Origin: Spirochaetaceae bacterium
GTDB taxonomy: Bacteria > Spirochaetota > Leptospiria > Leptospirales > Leptonemataceae
NCBI GenBank assembly: GCA_002730875.1
Contig: PCBI01000020.1
Span: 1 to 41,533, forward strand
DNA: 41,533 bases
Reading direction: 5' to 3'
A model generated the notes under the pieces. That model was not told the DNA's origin, did no database searches, and saw nothing but the letters and a program-made list of their open reading frames with translations. The translations under genes and the position numbers were made by a program. This document shows positions 1 through 8,443 of this stretch, in pieces (position 1 is the stretch's first letter; each line of letters opens with the position of its first letter).

Positions 1-97
1 AAACCCTCCGGGTTTTGCAGGTAGGCTCGGCTGCACCGCTCGTAGACTTCGTGTTTGAAAGGTACGATCCAACGCCTTATGGCCGCCCTTCCCTTGA

Positions 98-193
98 GAT
101 GTCCGTGCTCGGCGAGCCGGCCACAGGATGTGGCCAGTGGAGTAATCTAAGCACAGACGCTTTGCTTGCTCCACCGAGCCGAGTGCGGACATC
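98..193. repeat. Large imperfect inverted repeat (cruciform-like)
   Basis: The left arm GATGTCCG..CTCGGC (98-113) pairs with GCCGAG..CGGACATC (178-193). Two smaller hairpins lie inside: GGCCAC with GTGGCC, and GTGGAG with CTCCAC. The structure covers most of the gene-free start of the window. An open frame over it (15-242) has no recognisable protein character, so I read this as structured non-coding DNA. It could be an old recombination site or a folded RNA; function unknown. Confidence 0.5.
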
Positions 194-218
194 ATACGCT
201 CCGCGATCTGGATCGGTG

Positions 219-235
219 AATCTGCTAAGCAGATT
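219..235. repeat. Short perfect palindrome
   Basis: AATCTGCT and AGCAGATT form a perfect 8-bp stem around a single A. It sits between the large inverted repeat and the 104-bp repeats. No poly-T follows on either strand, so a terminator role is not supported. Confidence 0.45.
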
Positions 236-271
236 CCACTAACCTACTGCCGCCTTCACAGTTGGCCCTCC

Positions 272-552
272 TGCAACATATCTCCCGTTAAGAATCGTGC
301 GCGGCTACGCCGCTTGCAGATATCCTATCTGCACAAAACGCTTTCTCGTAGAGGTACGCTCGATATGTTGCCCCTTGCAACATATCTCCCGTTAAGAATC
401 GTGCGCGCCTACGCCGCTTGCAGATATCCTATCTGCACAAAACGCTTTCTCGTAGAGGTACGCTCGATATGTTGCCTCCTGCAACATATCTCCCGTTAAG
501 AATCGTGCGCGGCTGCGCCGCTTGCAGATATCCTATCTGCACAAAACGCTTT
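272..552. repeat. Three tandem 104-bp repeats with terminal inverted repeats
   Basis: Copies start at 272, 376 and 480, an exact 104-bp period. The first two are full length and nearly identical; the third stops matching at about 552. Each full copy is a 99-bp element bounded by the perfect 10-bp inverted ends GCAACATATC and GATATGTTGC, with 5 bp between elements. Each has an internal 7-bp hairpin (GCAGATA-TCC-TATCTGC) and a GC-rich hairpin (GCGGC/GCCGC) that copy 2 disrupts by a G-to-C change. A frame runs through the repeats into the next gene, but this looks fortuitous. A miniature palindromic element is the best reading; no transposase is visible. Confidence 0.8.
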
Positions 553-582
553 ACGTTTTGTGGGACCGGACCATACTTTACT

Positions 583-1431
583 ATGACCTTTTCAAGACCG
601 GAGATCCGAACTGCCCTGATCATCGGAGCCAGCGGCGAAGCCGGCCAGAGCGCTATTGAGGCAATTCGTAGCCGTTCGCCCGCGGCCCGAATAATGGCCA
701 CCACTCGTGGCGAACAGTCCATCGAAGGGTCAGACGATACACTTTCTGGCATCAGCATTGATCCAAATCTGGTAGATCAAATTCGCGATTCCGGAACGCC
801 GGCACTGGACTCGCTTGATCTACTGGTCTATACGCCGGCCATGGGCGAACCAGGATTTCCCATTCAGGATACCACCGAAGAACAATTCGAGCAGGCCGCA
901 CAGTTCTCATTTTATCCAATGCTCGAGTTGGAAAGAGCGCTGCAACCGGGGCTGACTGTGGGCTACAGCGCTATGTACTGGCTCCCCCATACCCTGGCTT
1001 TCTACGGCGCCCTGGGCTATATCAAGAAGGCAATGGAGCAGTGGTGTTTAGCCCGACCCGAAAGCCGCGCGCTGGTTCGCGGAGGAACGTTCTATTCCAA
1101 AAGCGTGCGCGGAATTTCGCTGCTATTACAACGCCTGATGAAGACTACCAGGAATTCGGAGTTACTGAAAATGAAAGCGGAGTTCGACCAGTCCGGCCTG
1201 CGATTCCTGGATTTCTTTCTACAATACGCTTCTAAAAGGGAAGAAGAAGCTCTGGGCGCCCGTTTTTCCGAGGATTATCGTCGCACCGAACGATCCGATC
1301 TTACCCGCGGACTGGAACGAATCCTGAACGGCGATGGTCCTATCGTTTCCGTGGTGGGCAATTACACCTGGACCGACAATGAGTTGCCCGAATTACCGGA
1401 TTACTTCCAACGTTTTGGCTATAGCGAATAG
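583..1431 (+). CDS. Rossmann-fold, SDR-like oxidoreductase (hypothetical)
   Basis: A 282-residue protein. Residues about 10-20 hold GASGEAG, the nucleotide-binding glycine motif of short-chain dehydrogenase/reductase and related NAD(P) proteins, after a hydrophobic strand (TALII). A later YGALGYIKKAMEQW stretch sits where SDRs carry the catalytic Tyr and Lys, but the spacing is not the standard YxxxK, so catalysis is uncertain. The C-terminal half is not recognised. I place the start at ATG 583; the frame stays open back to about 418, but that stretch is translated repeat DNA. No strong ribosome binding site is visible. It appears monocistronic, 205 bp before the transporter gene. Substrate unknown. 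Confidence 0.7.
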   Translation: MTFSRPEIRTALIIGASGEAGQSAIEAIRSRSPAARIMATTRGEQSIEGSDDTLSGISIDPNLVDQIRDSGTPALDSLDLLVYTPAMGEPGFPIQDTTEEQFEQAAQFSFYPMLELERALQPGLTVGYSAMYWLPHTLAFYGALGYIKKAMEQWCLARPESRALVRGGTFYSKSVRGISLLLQRLMKTTRNSELLKMKAEFDQSGLRFLDFFLQYASKREEEALGARFSEDYRRTERSDLTRGLERILNGDGPIVSVVGNYTWTDNELPELPDYFQRFGYSE

Positions 1432-1636
1432 CATTTGAACGCCGCCTGGCCAGTGCTTACTCGGCGCTTCGAATCCAGCGATGAATCGAGTAACCTGGCG
1501 AACCAGCGAAGTGTACTACAGATTTCCGTTTTGATTCTGATGTAATTCTGTCCCTTCCATATCATTGACTGCTTAAGGTTCCCTGGTGCCATTTACCTTT
1601 CCTTGATTTCTCAGAGCTATCTGAAATAATGAAAAA

Positions 1637-3250
1637 ATGGAAGGCGAGAACCTTGTAGAGTTTCAGATCTTTTTTCAAAGCACCGATTTATTGATCACCT
1701 TTGGAATCACGCTTTTGGGGCTGCTTTTTGGCAGGCTGCAAATCAAAGGAGTGGGTTTCGCCAGTTCGGGCACTCTGGTGGTGGCAATGATGGGAGGTTA
1801 TTTCTTCCAGTTTGAGCCTATCCCGATCCTGCAAGATCTGGGCATTGTTCTTTTCCTTCTATGCGTGGGACTGGAAGCCGGGCCAGGCTTCTTTCGAGCC
1901 TTTAAGAAGCATGGTCGCTACTTCGTCACAAATGTGCTGGCTCTACTGGCATTCGCCGGAGTATTCACTGTATTACTTCTTTGGATTGGAAACGTAAGTA
2001 GCGGTGTAGGCCTGGGATTATTTGCGGGATCCTTTACCTCTTCGCCGGCTTTGATTAGCGCCATGCAATTCAATCCGGAGCGGGAGGTTATCTTTGGCTA
2101 TGGAATCGCCTACCCTTTCGGGCTCCTGGGAGTCATTGTATTCATTAACGTAACTATGAAGTTCTTGCGTCCCCGTATGGACCGCGAACTGGCCGGCCAG
2201 AGTCAGATCCACACCGCCGTTTATCGCCTGGAAAACGAAGCGATGGACGGCCAGCTCTTGAAAAACCTGGATCTGTTCCACGATAATCAGGTCGTAGTCA
2301 CGGGTATTCTACGGGATGGTAGCCTGATTGCTGCCAGCGGGAAGACCAACCTGGTTTCCGGCGACCTGCTGCGTCTGGAAGGAAGCGAAGAAAACGTCAC
2401 TCTGGTGGGCGAACAAATGGGGACTTCCGTAGACCAGGAGATAGCCCTGGACGGCGAGCTAACTACAAGCAGTATTGTAGTGGAGAATATGAGCATAATC
2501 AATCGCTCGATCAAGGAACTTGGAATCCGTCTTCGCTTTAACGCATCCATCGCAAAGATAGTACGCGCGGATATCGAGATGTTTCCTTCCCAGGATCTAC
2601 AGTTAGAATATGGCGATGTAGTACATGCAGTGGGTAGCCCCTATCAACTGGAACAGCTCAAGATGTTTCTGGGAAGCACGGCCCACTCGGTGATTCCGCG
2701 GGTGGACATTGCTTCCATGGCTGCCACATTGTTTCTGGCTTTCTTCATTGGCGGCATCATTATACCGATTCCCGGGATGGGGCCTTTTTCCCTGGGTCTG
2801 GCGGGCGGCGCTCTGGTTAGCGGTCTGTTGTTCGGTCACTTTGGAAGGATCGGAAACTTCATAGGACGCTTTCCTCCCAATGCCACGGCAGTGCTCAAGG
2901 ATCTGGGATTGGCGCTCTTCTTTGTGCAGGTAGGATTTGACACAGGCCAGAGCTTCATCGACAATCTGGGCCCCGAGGTACTCTACTATGCATTTTATGC
3001 CGTGCTTCTGGCTGTAGTCCCCATGGCCGCCAGCCTGGCGTTCGGACATTACATCCTGAAGATATCAATTAGCGAATGCTTTGGCGTGATTTGTGGTGGA
3101 ATGACTTTTACTCCGGGTCTGGACGTGATACGCCAGGTGGACAGCTCGGAAAAACCGGTAGTGGCCTATTCGGCAGTGTATCCGGTGAGTTTGATCCTGG
3201 TCATCGCTCTGGTGCAGGGAATGCATCTGGCTCTGGCCGCGTTGCGCTAG
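1637..3250 (+). CDS. AspT/YidE/YbjL-type transporter with two RCK_C (TrkA_C) domains
   Basis: A 537-residue inner-membrane protein with the layout of the aspartate:alanine exchanger family: a hydrophobic domain (about residues 10-175), two soluble RCK_C/TrkA_C-like domains in the middle (about 190-355), and a second hydrophobic copy (about 365-535). The two membrane halves share matching motifs: LGIVLFLLCVGLEAGPGF in the first and LGLALFFVQVGFDTGQSF in the second, then SFTSSPAL and GGMTFTPGLD. The length fits the YidE/YbjL group (about 550). These are thought to be secondary transporters or exchangers; the substrate cannot be read from the sequence. ATG 1637 has only a weak upstream ribosome site. 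It stands alone on the + strand. Confidence 0.85.
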   Translation: MEGENLVEFQIFFQSTDLLITFGITLLGLLFGRLQIKGVGFASSGTLVVAMMGGYFFQFEPIPILQDLGIVLFLLCVGLEAGPGFFRAFKKHGRYFVTNVLALLAFAGVFTVLLLWIGNVSSGVGLGLFAGSFTSSPALISAMQFNPEREVIFGYGIAYPFGLLGVIVFINVTMKFLRPRMDRELAGQSQIHTAVYRLENEAMDGQLLKNLDLFHDNQVVVTGILRDGSLIAASGKTNLVSGDLLRLEGSEENVTLVGEQMGTSVDQEIALDGELTTSSIVVENMSIINRSIKELGIRLRFNASIAKIVRADIEMFPSQDLQLEYGDVVHAVGSPYQLEQLKMFLGSTAHSVIPRVDIASMAATLFLAFFIGGIIIPIPGMGPFSLGLAGGALVSGLLFGHFGRIGNFIGRFPPNATAVLKDLGLALFFVQVGFDTGQSFIDNLGPEVLYYAFYAVLLAVVPMAASLAFGHYILKISISECFGVICGGMTFTPGLDVIRQVDSSEKPVVAYSAVYPVSLILVIALVQGMHLALAALR

Positions 3251-3297
3251 ACCCTTACCGACAGGGCTTCTCGGAGATCGCCTCCCTGCTCGATTTC

Positions 3298-3324
3298 CCT
3301 TCCATGGCAGGAAGCCATGGAAGG
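3298..3324. terminator. Perfect 11-bp hairpin after the transporter gene
   Basis: CCTTCCATGGC (3298-3308) and GCCATGGAAGG (3314-3324) form a perfect stem around a 5-nt loop. It lies 48 bp after the transporter stop codon and between two convergent genes. No T-tract follows on either strand, so it may be an RNA 3'-end stabiliser rather than an intrinsic terminator. Confidence 0.45.
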
Positions 3325-3458
3325 TTGAGAATAGCCTCTATCAGCAGGCTGAAAGCCAAGGAGTGCCTATCAGAGCATTCCGAGGCAAAGCAGTTAAAGT
3401 CAGTGTGGAAATGGCAGAGCGTCAAAACGTCAAAGGGGCCCGAGGCAGGCCCTGGTTT

Positions 3459-3959
3459 CTAAAGACCCCGGGGACGTTCCACTCTGGATCTAAGTCGAAA
3501 CAAGTAATCTTTGTACATGTCGTAACTTTCGATAATGAAGGAAAGGTTGGAGCAGAATCGAACAACATGAGTTAAGAATAGATAGCGCACAGGGCGAACT
3601 ACCTTTCCGTCTTCAGTTTGCGCTCGCAAGACGGCCTTGATTTTTCCCAGAAAAAGCGATCTTGTGCCTTTATCGTAATACCCATCCTTGCGATAGCGAC
3701 AGGTTGCCAGTTCATCGATAAATCCCCTGGCATAAAAGAAGAAGAACTCCGGATCGTCCTCGGCCCGGGTGCGATCCTTCTCTGAGAAGGTGTTCAGATA
3801 AGTCCAGAGCAAGGTGATTCTACTGGCACGGTTGGCATCCCCCAGCTTATCCAGGGCTTCTTTGTAGAAATCGGAGGCAAGCGCGTACTCCACAAAATCC
3901 ATCCAGGATTCGATGCTGGCTTCCACTGTCTGAAATCGCGTAATATCCTGGGCGGTCAT
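3459..3959 (-). CDS. Hypothetical soluble protein
   Basis: A 166-residue protein from ATG 3959, divergent from the enolase gene. It is rich in charged and aromatic residues and probably helical; there is no signal peptide or membrane segment. Notable stretches are WMDFVEYALASDFYKEAL near the N-terminus, DDPEFFFFYARGFIDEL in the middle and VVRPVRYLFLTHVVRF near the C-terminus. I do not recognise the family. Normal codon composition and an isolated frame with a good start support it being real. It converges on the transporter gene across the 3298-3324 hairpin. Confidence 0.65.
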   Translation of the reverse strand: MTAQDITRFQTVEASIESWMDFVEYALASDFYKEALDKLGDANRASRITLLWTYLNTFSEKDRTRAEDDPEFFFFYARGFIDELATCRYRKDGYYDKGTRSLFLGKIKAVLRAQTEDGKVVRPVRYLFLTHVVRFCSNLSFIIESYDMYKDYLFRLRSRVERPRGL

Positions 3960-4091
3960 AGGCGCTAAATATAGGATGGTGGCCTCCCTTTAAAATTTCA
4001 ACCTTAATTGCGCCCGGCCTACAAAAAACCAGCTATCGAAGTTGCTTTACCGGCACTTGCGACATTGAATTTTTGCAAATCGGAGGAAAAC

Positions 4092-5390
4092 ATGCCATAT
4101 ACTGAAGAACTAACCATCGCCGACATCCGCGCGCGGGAGATCCTGGATTCCAGGGGAAACCCGACTGTTGAAGTGGATGTGCTTCTGGAAGATGGGACCA
4201 TAGGACGGGCCGCGGTGCCTTCCGGAGCCAGCACCGGAGATTTTGAAGCTGTGGAATTGAGAGATGGACAGGCGGATCGATATCTGGGCAAAGGCGTTCA
4301 GAAGGCCGTCGAAAACGTGGAAGAGAAGCTTACTCCCCACCTGCTGGACCGCAATGTTTTCAGGCAGAAAGAAAATGATCTTCTGATGCTGGAAGTGGAC
4401 GGCACCGAAAACAAAGGCACCATAGGAGCCAACGCCATACTGGGCGTAAGTCTGGCTATGGCCCGAGCGGCCTCATCGGCCCTTGGTTTGCCACTCTATC
4501 GATACCTGGGGGGCCCCAATGCATGTACTCTGCCCGTTCCCATGATGAATATCATCAATGGTGGGGCCCATGCGGACAATGGCGTGGATTTCCAGGAATT
4601 CATGATCATGCCGGTGCGCTTCGACACTTTCCGAGAAGCTCTACGAGCCGGGGCAGAGATTTTTCATAGCCTCAAAAAGGTGCTCCATGATCGAGGCCTG
4701 GGGACAGCTGTGGGCGACGAAGGCGGTTTTGCTCCCAACCTGAAGTCCAGCGAAGAAGCGATCGAAGTGATCCTCAAAGCCATCGAAAACGCTGGCTACA
4801 AGCCGGGCGAGCAGATCTTCATCGGCCTGGACTGCGCAAGCTCCGAGTTCTACGACAAGGCCAGCGGAAAGTATAACTATGAAGGCGGGCAGCGCAGTCC
4901 CGATGAAATGGTCGGCGTTCTCGAAAACCTGGTGAATCGATTCCCTATTCGCTCCATCGAAGACGGTCTGGATCAGGATGACTGGGATGGCTGGAAAAAG
5001 CTAACAACGGCGCTGGGAAAAAAAGTGCAACTGGTGGGCGATGATCTACTGGTAACCAATACCAGGCGACTGAGCAAGGCCATTGAAAGCCAGATCGCAA
5101 ACTCGATTCTGATCAAGGTAAACCAGATCGGATCCCTGACCGAGACCCTGCAGGCAATCGAAATGGCTACCAGGGCCCGATACACCTCGGTAATCAGTCA
5201 CCGTTCCGGGGAAACCGAAGATGTTACCATTTCCCATATTGCCGTGGCAACCGGTGCAGGTCAGATCAAGACCGGCTCCCTGTCCCGAACCGACCGCGTG
5301 GCCAAATACAACGAGCTTCTGCGAATCGAGGAGGATCTGGGGGTTGAGGCTGTATATCCTGGTGAGGAGGCTTTCTTCAACCTGAAGTAG
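4092..5390 (+). CDS. eno: Enolase (phosphopyruvate hydratase)
   Basis: A 432-residue enolase, the usual length. It interconverts 2-phosphoglycerate and phosphoenolpyruvate in glycolysis, in the cytoplasm. Diagnostic segments are all present: SGASTGDFEAVELRDG near the N-terminus, GGAHADNGVDFQEFMIMP, VGDEGGFAPN, the magnesium-binding region around SIEDGLDQDDWDGW, LIKVNQIGSLTET with the catalytic Lys, and the signature region SHRSGETED with the catalytic His. The start is ATG 4092, preceded by GGAGG at 4082-4086; the frame is open back to 4008, but the strong ribosome site fixes the start. A septum-initiator-like gene follows in the same direction. Confidence 0.98.
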   Translation: MPYTEELTIADIRAREILDSRGNPTVEVDVLLEDGTIGRAAVPSGASTGDFEAVELRDGQADRYLGKGVQKAVENVEEKLTPHLLDRNVFRQKENDLLMLEVDGTENKGTIGANAILGVSLAMARAASSALGLPLYRYLGGPNACTLPVPMMNIINGGAHADNGVDFQEFMIMPVRFDTFREALRAGAEIFHSLKKVLHDRGLGTAVGDEGGFAPNLKSSEEAIEVILKAIENAGYKPGEQIFIGLDCASSEFYDKASGKYNYEGGQRSPDEMVGVLENLVNRFPIRSIEDGLDQDDWDGWKKLTTALGKKVQLVGDDLLVTNTRRLSKAIESQIANSILIKVNQIGSLTETLQAIEMATRARYTSVISHRSGETEDVTISHIAVATGAGQIKTGSLSRTDRVAKYNELLRIEEDLGVEAVYPGEEAFFNLK

Positions 5391-5478
5391 AAAGCGCCCG
5401 GTTCGTTCGGGGAAGCCCGCGTAGATCCTGTTGGATGGGTTTATACGGCTTCCCTGGACTGCCCGGATTCCAGATTTC

Positions 5479-5958
5479 ATGTTCAAGAGCTTACCCTTCA
5501 AAGTACTTCTGATCTGGCTCGGCGTTTCCGGGCTGATGTATGTACTTCTGCTGGGCGAGGCCGGCTACTACCACCGTAAAGACCTGGAGAACCGGCTGGC
5601 TATGTTGAAGCAGGAGATCGAGGAACTGGAAACGGAAAATCGACTTTTGCGAGAGAACTATTTTCTGATGAGAAGCGGCGATCAGAAAAAAGAGCAGAAG
5701 ACCGATCAGAAAGCTATTATCCTGAAATTCGATAAAGAAGAGCGCAAGAGCGAGCCGGAATCGGAATTGCACATCACCGGTTTGAACCAGATCCGCGTAC
5801 TCTACTGGTTTGCCGTTCTGTTTGGCGCACTCATTGCTCTGGCATTGACTTTCTCCTATCAGAAGCGTATTTCGCAGGCAATCGAAGGGACGCCAGAGAA
5901 AGACAGGGAAATTCATTTACAGGAAGAGCCACAATCCCATACAGAGAGTGAATCCTGA
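5479..5958 (+). CDS. FtsB/DivIC-like septum formation initiator family protein
   Basis: About 159 residues from ATG 5479; a TTG at 5431 could add 16 residues. An N-terminal membrane segment (about residues 6-25) is followed by a coiled coil, RKDLENRLAMLKQEIEELETENRLLRENYFLM. This TM-plus-coiled-coil layout typifies FtsB/DivIC/FtsL-type divisome proteins. A second hydrophobic segment (VLYWFAVLFGALIALALTF) near residue 115 and a charged tail are unusual for bacterial FtsB, so the match is to the family in a broad sense. It lies 88 bp downstream of eno, and septum-initiator proteins often sit next to eno in bacteria. Probably inner membrane, with a role in division. Confidence 0.7.
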   Translation: MFKSLPFKVLLIWLGVSGLMYVLLLGEAGYYHRKDLENRLAMLKQEIEELETENRLLRENYFLMRSGDQKKEQKTDQKAIILKFDKEERKSEPESELHITGLNQIRVLYWFAVLFGALIALALTFSYQKRISQAIEGTPEKDREIHLQEEPQSHTESES

Positions 5959-5980
5959 CTTGAGGGCTGGTCGGGATTCA
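5949..5980 (+). other. Hairpin overlapping a stop codon
   Basis: TGAATCC (5949-5955) pairs with GGATTCA (5974-5980), extended by an imperfect TGAC/GTCG. The stop codon of the septum-initiator-like gene lies in the left half. No T-run follows. It might be an attenuating or stabilising structure ahead of clpP; weak evidence. Confidence 0.3.
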
Positions 5981-6035
5981 GGCACTCCTTATAAGAAGAA
6001 GTAAGCAAAGCCCGGATTTTATCTGAGAGGAAGAA

Positions 6036-6623
6036 ATGAGCAAACAAAATGACCTGCTGGATCAATTCAATCCCGTACATTCCGAGATTGAACGCAAGTT
6101 TCTGGAGAAGAGACAGATTTATCTCTGGGGCGGGGTGGACGACGATTCGGCCCGATACCTCATCGATCGGCTACTCTATCTGGAAGCGATGGACCCGGGA
6201 AAGGATATTACCCTTTTCATCAATAGTCCAGGCGGGGTTATCACGTCCGGCATGGCAGTAGTAGATACAATGCATATGATTAGCTCGGATGTATCTACTG
6301 TTTGTATGGGCCTGGCTGCCAGCATGGGCGCCGTTCTGCTAACTGTGGGTACAAAAGGAAAAAGAATGGCCTGGCCTCATGCGCGAATCATGATACACCA
6401 GCCCCTCATCAGTGGACAAATTGTGGCCCCTGCCATCGACATTAAGATCCATGCAGAGGAAATCCGAAAGACCCGCGAAGAGATCAACCGAATCATAGCC
6501 GAGACCACCGGCAAACCCATGGAGCAAGTCGAAAAGGATACGGACCGTGACTTCTACCTGACTTCGCAAGAAGCCATGGAATACGGAATCATCGATTCTG
6601 TTATGGAGAGTTTTCCTACCTGA
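6036..6623 (+). CDS. clpP: ATP-dependent Clp protease proteolytic subunit ClpP
   Basis: A 195-residue ClpP serine peptidase, the normal length. It forms the tetradecameric chamber used with ClpX or ClpA-type unfoldases for regulated proteolysis. Visible features are LFINSPGG for substrate binding, the nucleophile Ser in GLAASMGA, the active-site His in ARIMIHQPL and the Asp in DTDRDFYLT. Leptospira species carry two ClpP paralogues, so this may be one of two; which one cannot be decided here. The ATG at 6036 has a GAGAGGAAG ribosome site just upstream. It follows the septum-initiator-like gene by 77 bp in the same direction. Confidence 0.96.
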   Translation: MSKQNDLLDQFNPVHSEIERKFLEKRQIYLWGGVDDDSARYLIDRLLYLEAMDPGKDITLFINSPGGVITSGMAVVDTMHMISSDVSTVCMGLAASMGAVLLTVGTKGKRMAWPHARIMIHQPLISGQIVAPAIDIKIHAEEIRKTREEINRIIAETTGKPMEQVEKDTDRDFYLTSQEAMEYGIIDSVMESFPT

Positions 6624-6796
6624 TTGATGGACGCCGGTTTCGCGATTCCAGGGATCGAGAGATCGGCGCTCCGTTGTGGCGGCAAAGGAAGCTCGATAAC
6701 GCTGCCTCGGAACGCTGGGCGTGGCGGCGAAAAAGAGTCAAAGGGCCGTAGCAACCCCGGGGCAGGAATCCCCGGTCAAGAATCGGGCCTCGGTAG

Positions 6797-7276
6797 TTAC
6801 TGCTGATCTCTGGCAGGATCTTCGAAGGACTGAATGAGTTCGAAAATCTCCTGCTCGCTGGATGCCTTCAGGATTTTCTGGCGGAAGGATTCGTCATTAA
6901 ACATTCGGGCAATGGAAGCCAGGGTTTTGATATGCTTGTCAAAACGATTCCGGGGCATTAACAGTAGAACCACTATCTGAACAGGCTCGTCATCCACAGC
7001 CTGGAATTCCAGGGGATCGGTGAGCACGGCCAGCGAAACCAGCACTTCATCCACCCACTCGGACGAGCAATGCGGAATCGCCACACCCAGCCCAATGCCG
7101 GTGGACATGGACACCTCCCGCTCGCGAAGGGCTTCCCATACCTTTTCAAGATTGCTATCATGGCCGCGAACAGCAAGTGTGCGACTCAGCATATCCTTCA
7201 GGAATTCCAATTTGTCTTCGCCGTGGTCGGTGTAGCGATAGACACTTTCTGAGGTTAATAGTTCCTGTAATTCCAT
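6797..7276 (-). CDS. PTS EIIA-type (PtsN-like) phosphoacceptor domain protein
   Basis: A 159-residue single-domain EIIA of the fructose/nitrogen class. The phosphorylatable His is residue 69 in GIGLGVAIPHCSS, matching the PtsN motif. PVQIVVLLLMP and the C-terminal FRQKILKASSEQEIFELIQ helix also fit. No sugar permease lies nearby, which favours a regulatory phosphorelay role (nitrogen PTS) over sugar uptake. It acts in the cytoplasm and converges on clpP. It is the last of a long minus-strand run but is separated from the upstream Cys-rich gene by about 65 bp. Confidence 0.88.
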   Translation of the reverse strand: MELQELLTSESVYRYTDHGEDKLEFLKDMLSRTLAVRGHDSNLEKVWEALREREVSMSTGIGLGVAIPHCSSEWVDEVLVSLAVLTDPLEFQAVDDEPVQIVVLLLMPRNRFDKHIKTLASIARMFNDESFRQKILKASSEQEIFELIQSFEDPARDQQ

Positions 7277-7343
7277 GGTTTCCCGGCCCTTTTAGCCTGA
7301 AGGAGGCCATCGGCCTCCTCATCGGAAATGGGGCTTGCAAACC

Positions 7344-7640
7344 TTAGCTTCTATGGGCGGGTTTCTTGACGGTGTAGATTTCGTCTTTGATCGGAAGTTC
7401 CTTTTTCAGGTTCTTAATGTAAGGAAGCAGATCGCCCATCTCTTTGTAGTGTTCGCAGTTGGGCATCATACGACGAGCTACTGTGAAATACTTGTATAGC
7501 TTTTCTTCGCCGGAACGCTTGGACCATTTCTTCTTGTTGCAACGTACTCGAAGAATGTATTTATCTTGTTCGGCCTCGTACTGCCTTACTACAATGCAGT
7601 GGGCACAATTGGCGCAGTAGACTTTTTCGCCAGTGGACAT
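7344..7640 (-). CDS. Small Cys-rich conserved hypothetical protein
   Basis: A 98-residue protein with YCANCAHC near the N-terminus and further cysteines at RVRC and PNCEHY, so probably metal-binding (zinc or Fe-S). The central RSGEEKLYKYFTVARRMMPNC region is reminiscent of small hypothetical proteins I recall from leptospires; this is memory, not a search. No membrane segments. ATG 7640. It is flanked by the EIIA gene and the PilZ gene, all on the minus strand with short gaps. Function unknown. Confidence 0.75.
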   Translation of the reverse strand: MSTGEKVYCANCAHCIVVRQYEAEQDKYILRVRCNKKKWSKRSGEEKLYKYFTVARRMMPNCEHYKEMGDLLPYIKNLKKELPIKDEIYTVKKPAHRS

Positions 7641-7703
7641 AATGACTCCCTGATTTCCAATTCTGGAGGTTGAAAGGCCATCATTGGAAAAGGCTGTTCG
7701 GAG

Positions 7704-8081
7704 TCAAGGCTTCTTCTTATCCTTATCGAAAAAGTTCGAATGAATATATTTCTGAATCAGCTCCAGGTGATCCTCGGAAGGGTCCAGAAAGGCCAGCCCT
7801 ACATACTTACCGGATACTCGGCTAACTTCCCCGTCAAACTCTACCGAGCGTTCCATCAAGCGGAACCGAATATGAACCCGATCCCCTTGATAAAGGGTGG
7901 ACCGACTGGTGAACGATAGTCCGCCAATTCCAATATCCACCAGCTGGCAACTCTGGTAGGAGGGAGAGCCCTTTAAGCTGAACTCGGCCTCGGCCTGAAT
8001 TTGAGCCCTTGCCTTCTTTCTTTTCTGCTGCGCCGGATCCCGGAAATGCAACGATTCGTTGAAGAATGACCCTCCACTCAT
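7704..8081 (-). CDS. PilZ domain protein
   Basis: A 125-residue protein made almost entirely of a PilZ domain, the common cyclic-di-GMP receptor. The RxxxR motif is visible as RKKAR (residues about 21-25). The second motif, normally D/NxSxxG, reads DIGIGG, with Gly in place of Ser, so ligand affinity may be altered. VGLAFLDPSEDHLELIQKYI matches the C-terminal strand and helix of the fold. It lies in the same orientation as, and 363 bp from, a membrane glycosyltransferase gene. A role in c-di-GMP control of polysaccharide synthesis or motility is plausible but inferred. Confidence 0.88.
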   Translation of the reverse strand: MSGGSFFNESLHFRDPAQQKRKKARAQIQAEAEFSLKGSPSYQSCQLVDIGIGGLSFTSRSTLYQGDRVHIRFRLMERSVEFDGEVSRVSGKYVGLAFLDPSEDHLELIQKYIHSNFFDKDKKKP

Positions 8082-8443
8082 GCAACCAGAGAACGGCAGG
8101 TTCCATGATTGTCAAAAGCAATCCCCTGCCCCGCGCAAAAACGATCTCAAAACCCGCCCGGGGTTTTCGAATCGAATCATACCAGAGCTTCCGGTTTATG
8201 GATCTTTTTAGAGGGGGCTTTCAGAGAGCTAAAAGGGAGCGTTGTGGAGCGATCCTCTGGCCCGCGAGCCGATGCGCGCCGGGCGGGCCAACCGTGGCCG
8301 CGTCAGTCTAGCCGACCATAGCGGCGCCAGGCGAGCCAGCCCTGCCCGCCTCAGGCAGGCGGGGCAGTAGGTCTTTCGATGCGAAACGAGTAGACTTATG
8401 GCAGGCTACCATGCCAGGCTACCGCCGCCCCAAGAACAAAGGG
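8082..8443. other. Gene-free GC-rich stretch with hairpins
   Basis: I see no convincing gene. The stretch holds a GC-rich near-palindrome (TGCCCGCCT..AGGCGGGGCA, about 8342-8367), a TTTCG-ATG-CGAAA hairpin (about 8376-8388) and a short direct repeat of CAGGCTACC (about 8403-8423). Frames on both strands give Arg/Pro-rich, low-quality translations. It separates the glycosyltransferase from the PilZ gene. Confidence 0.5.

Noticed and set aside
15..242. Open frame of 75 codons at the window start
   Set aside because: It runs over nested inverted repeats and has no protein-like features; treated as structured DNA.
272..552. CRISPR array
   Set aside because: Three contiguous 104-bp units without unique spacers, and no cas genes in the window.
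418..582. N-terminal extension of the SDR-like gene
   Set aside because: It is translated repeat DNA; the Rossmann domain begins after ATG 583.
3298..3324. Intrinsic terminator
   Set aside because: The stem is perfect but no T-tract follows; kept as a low-confidence structure.
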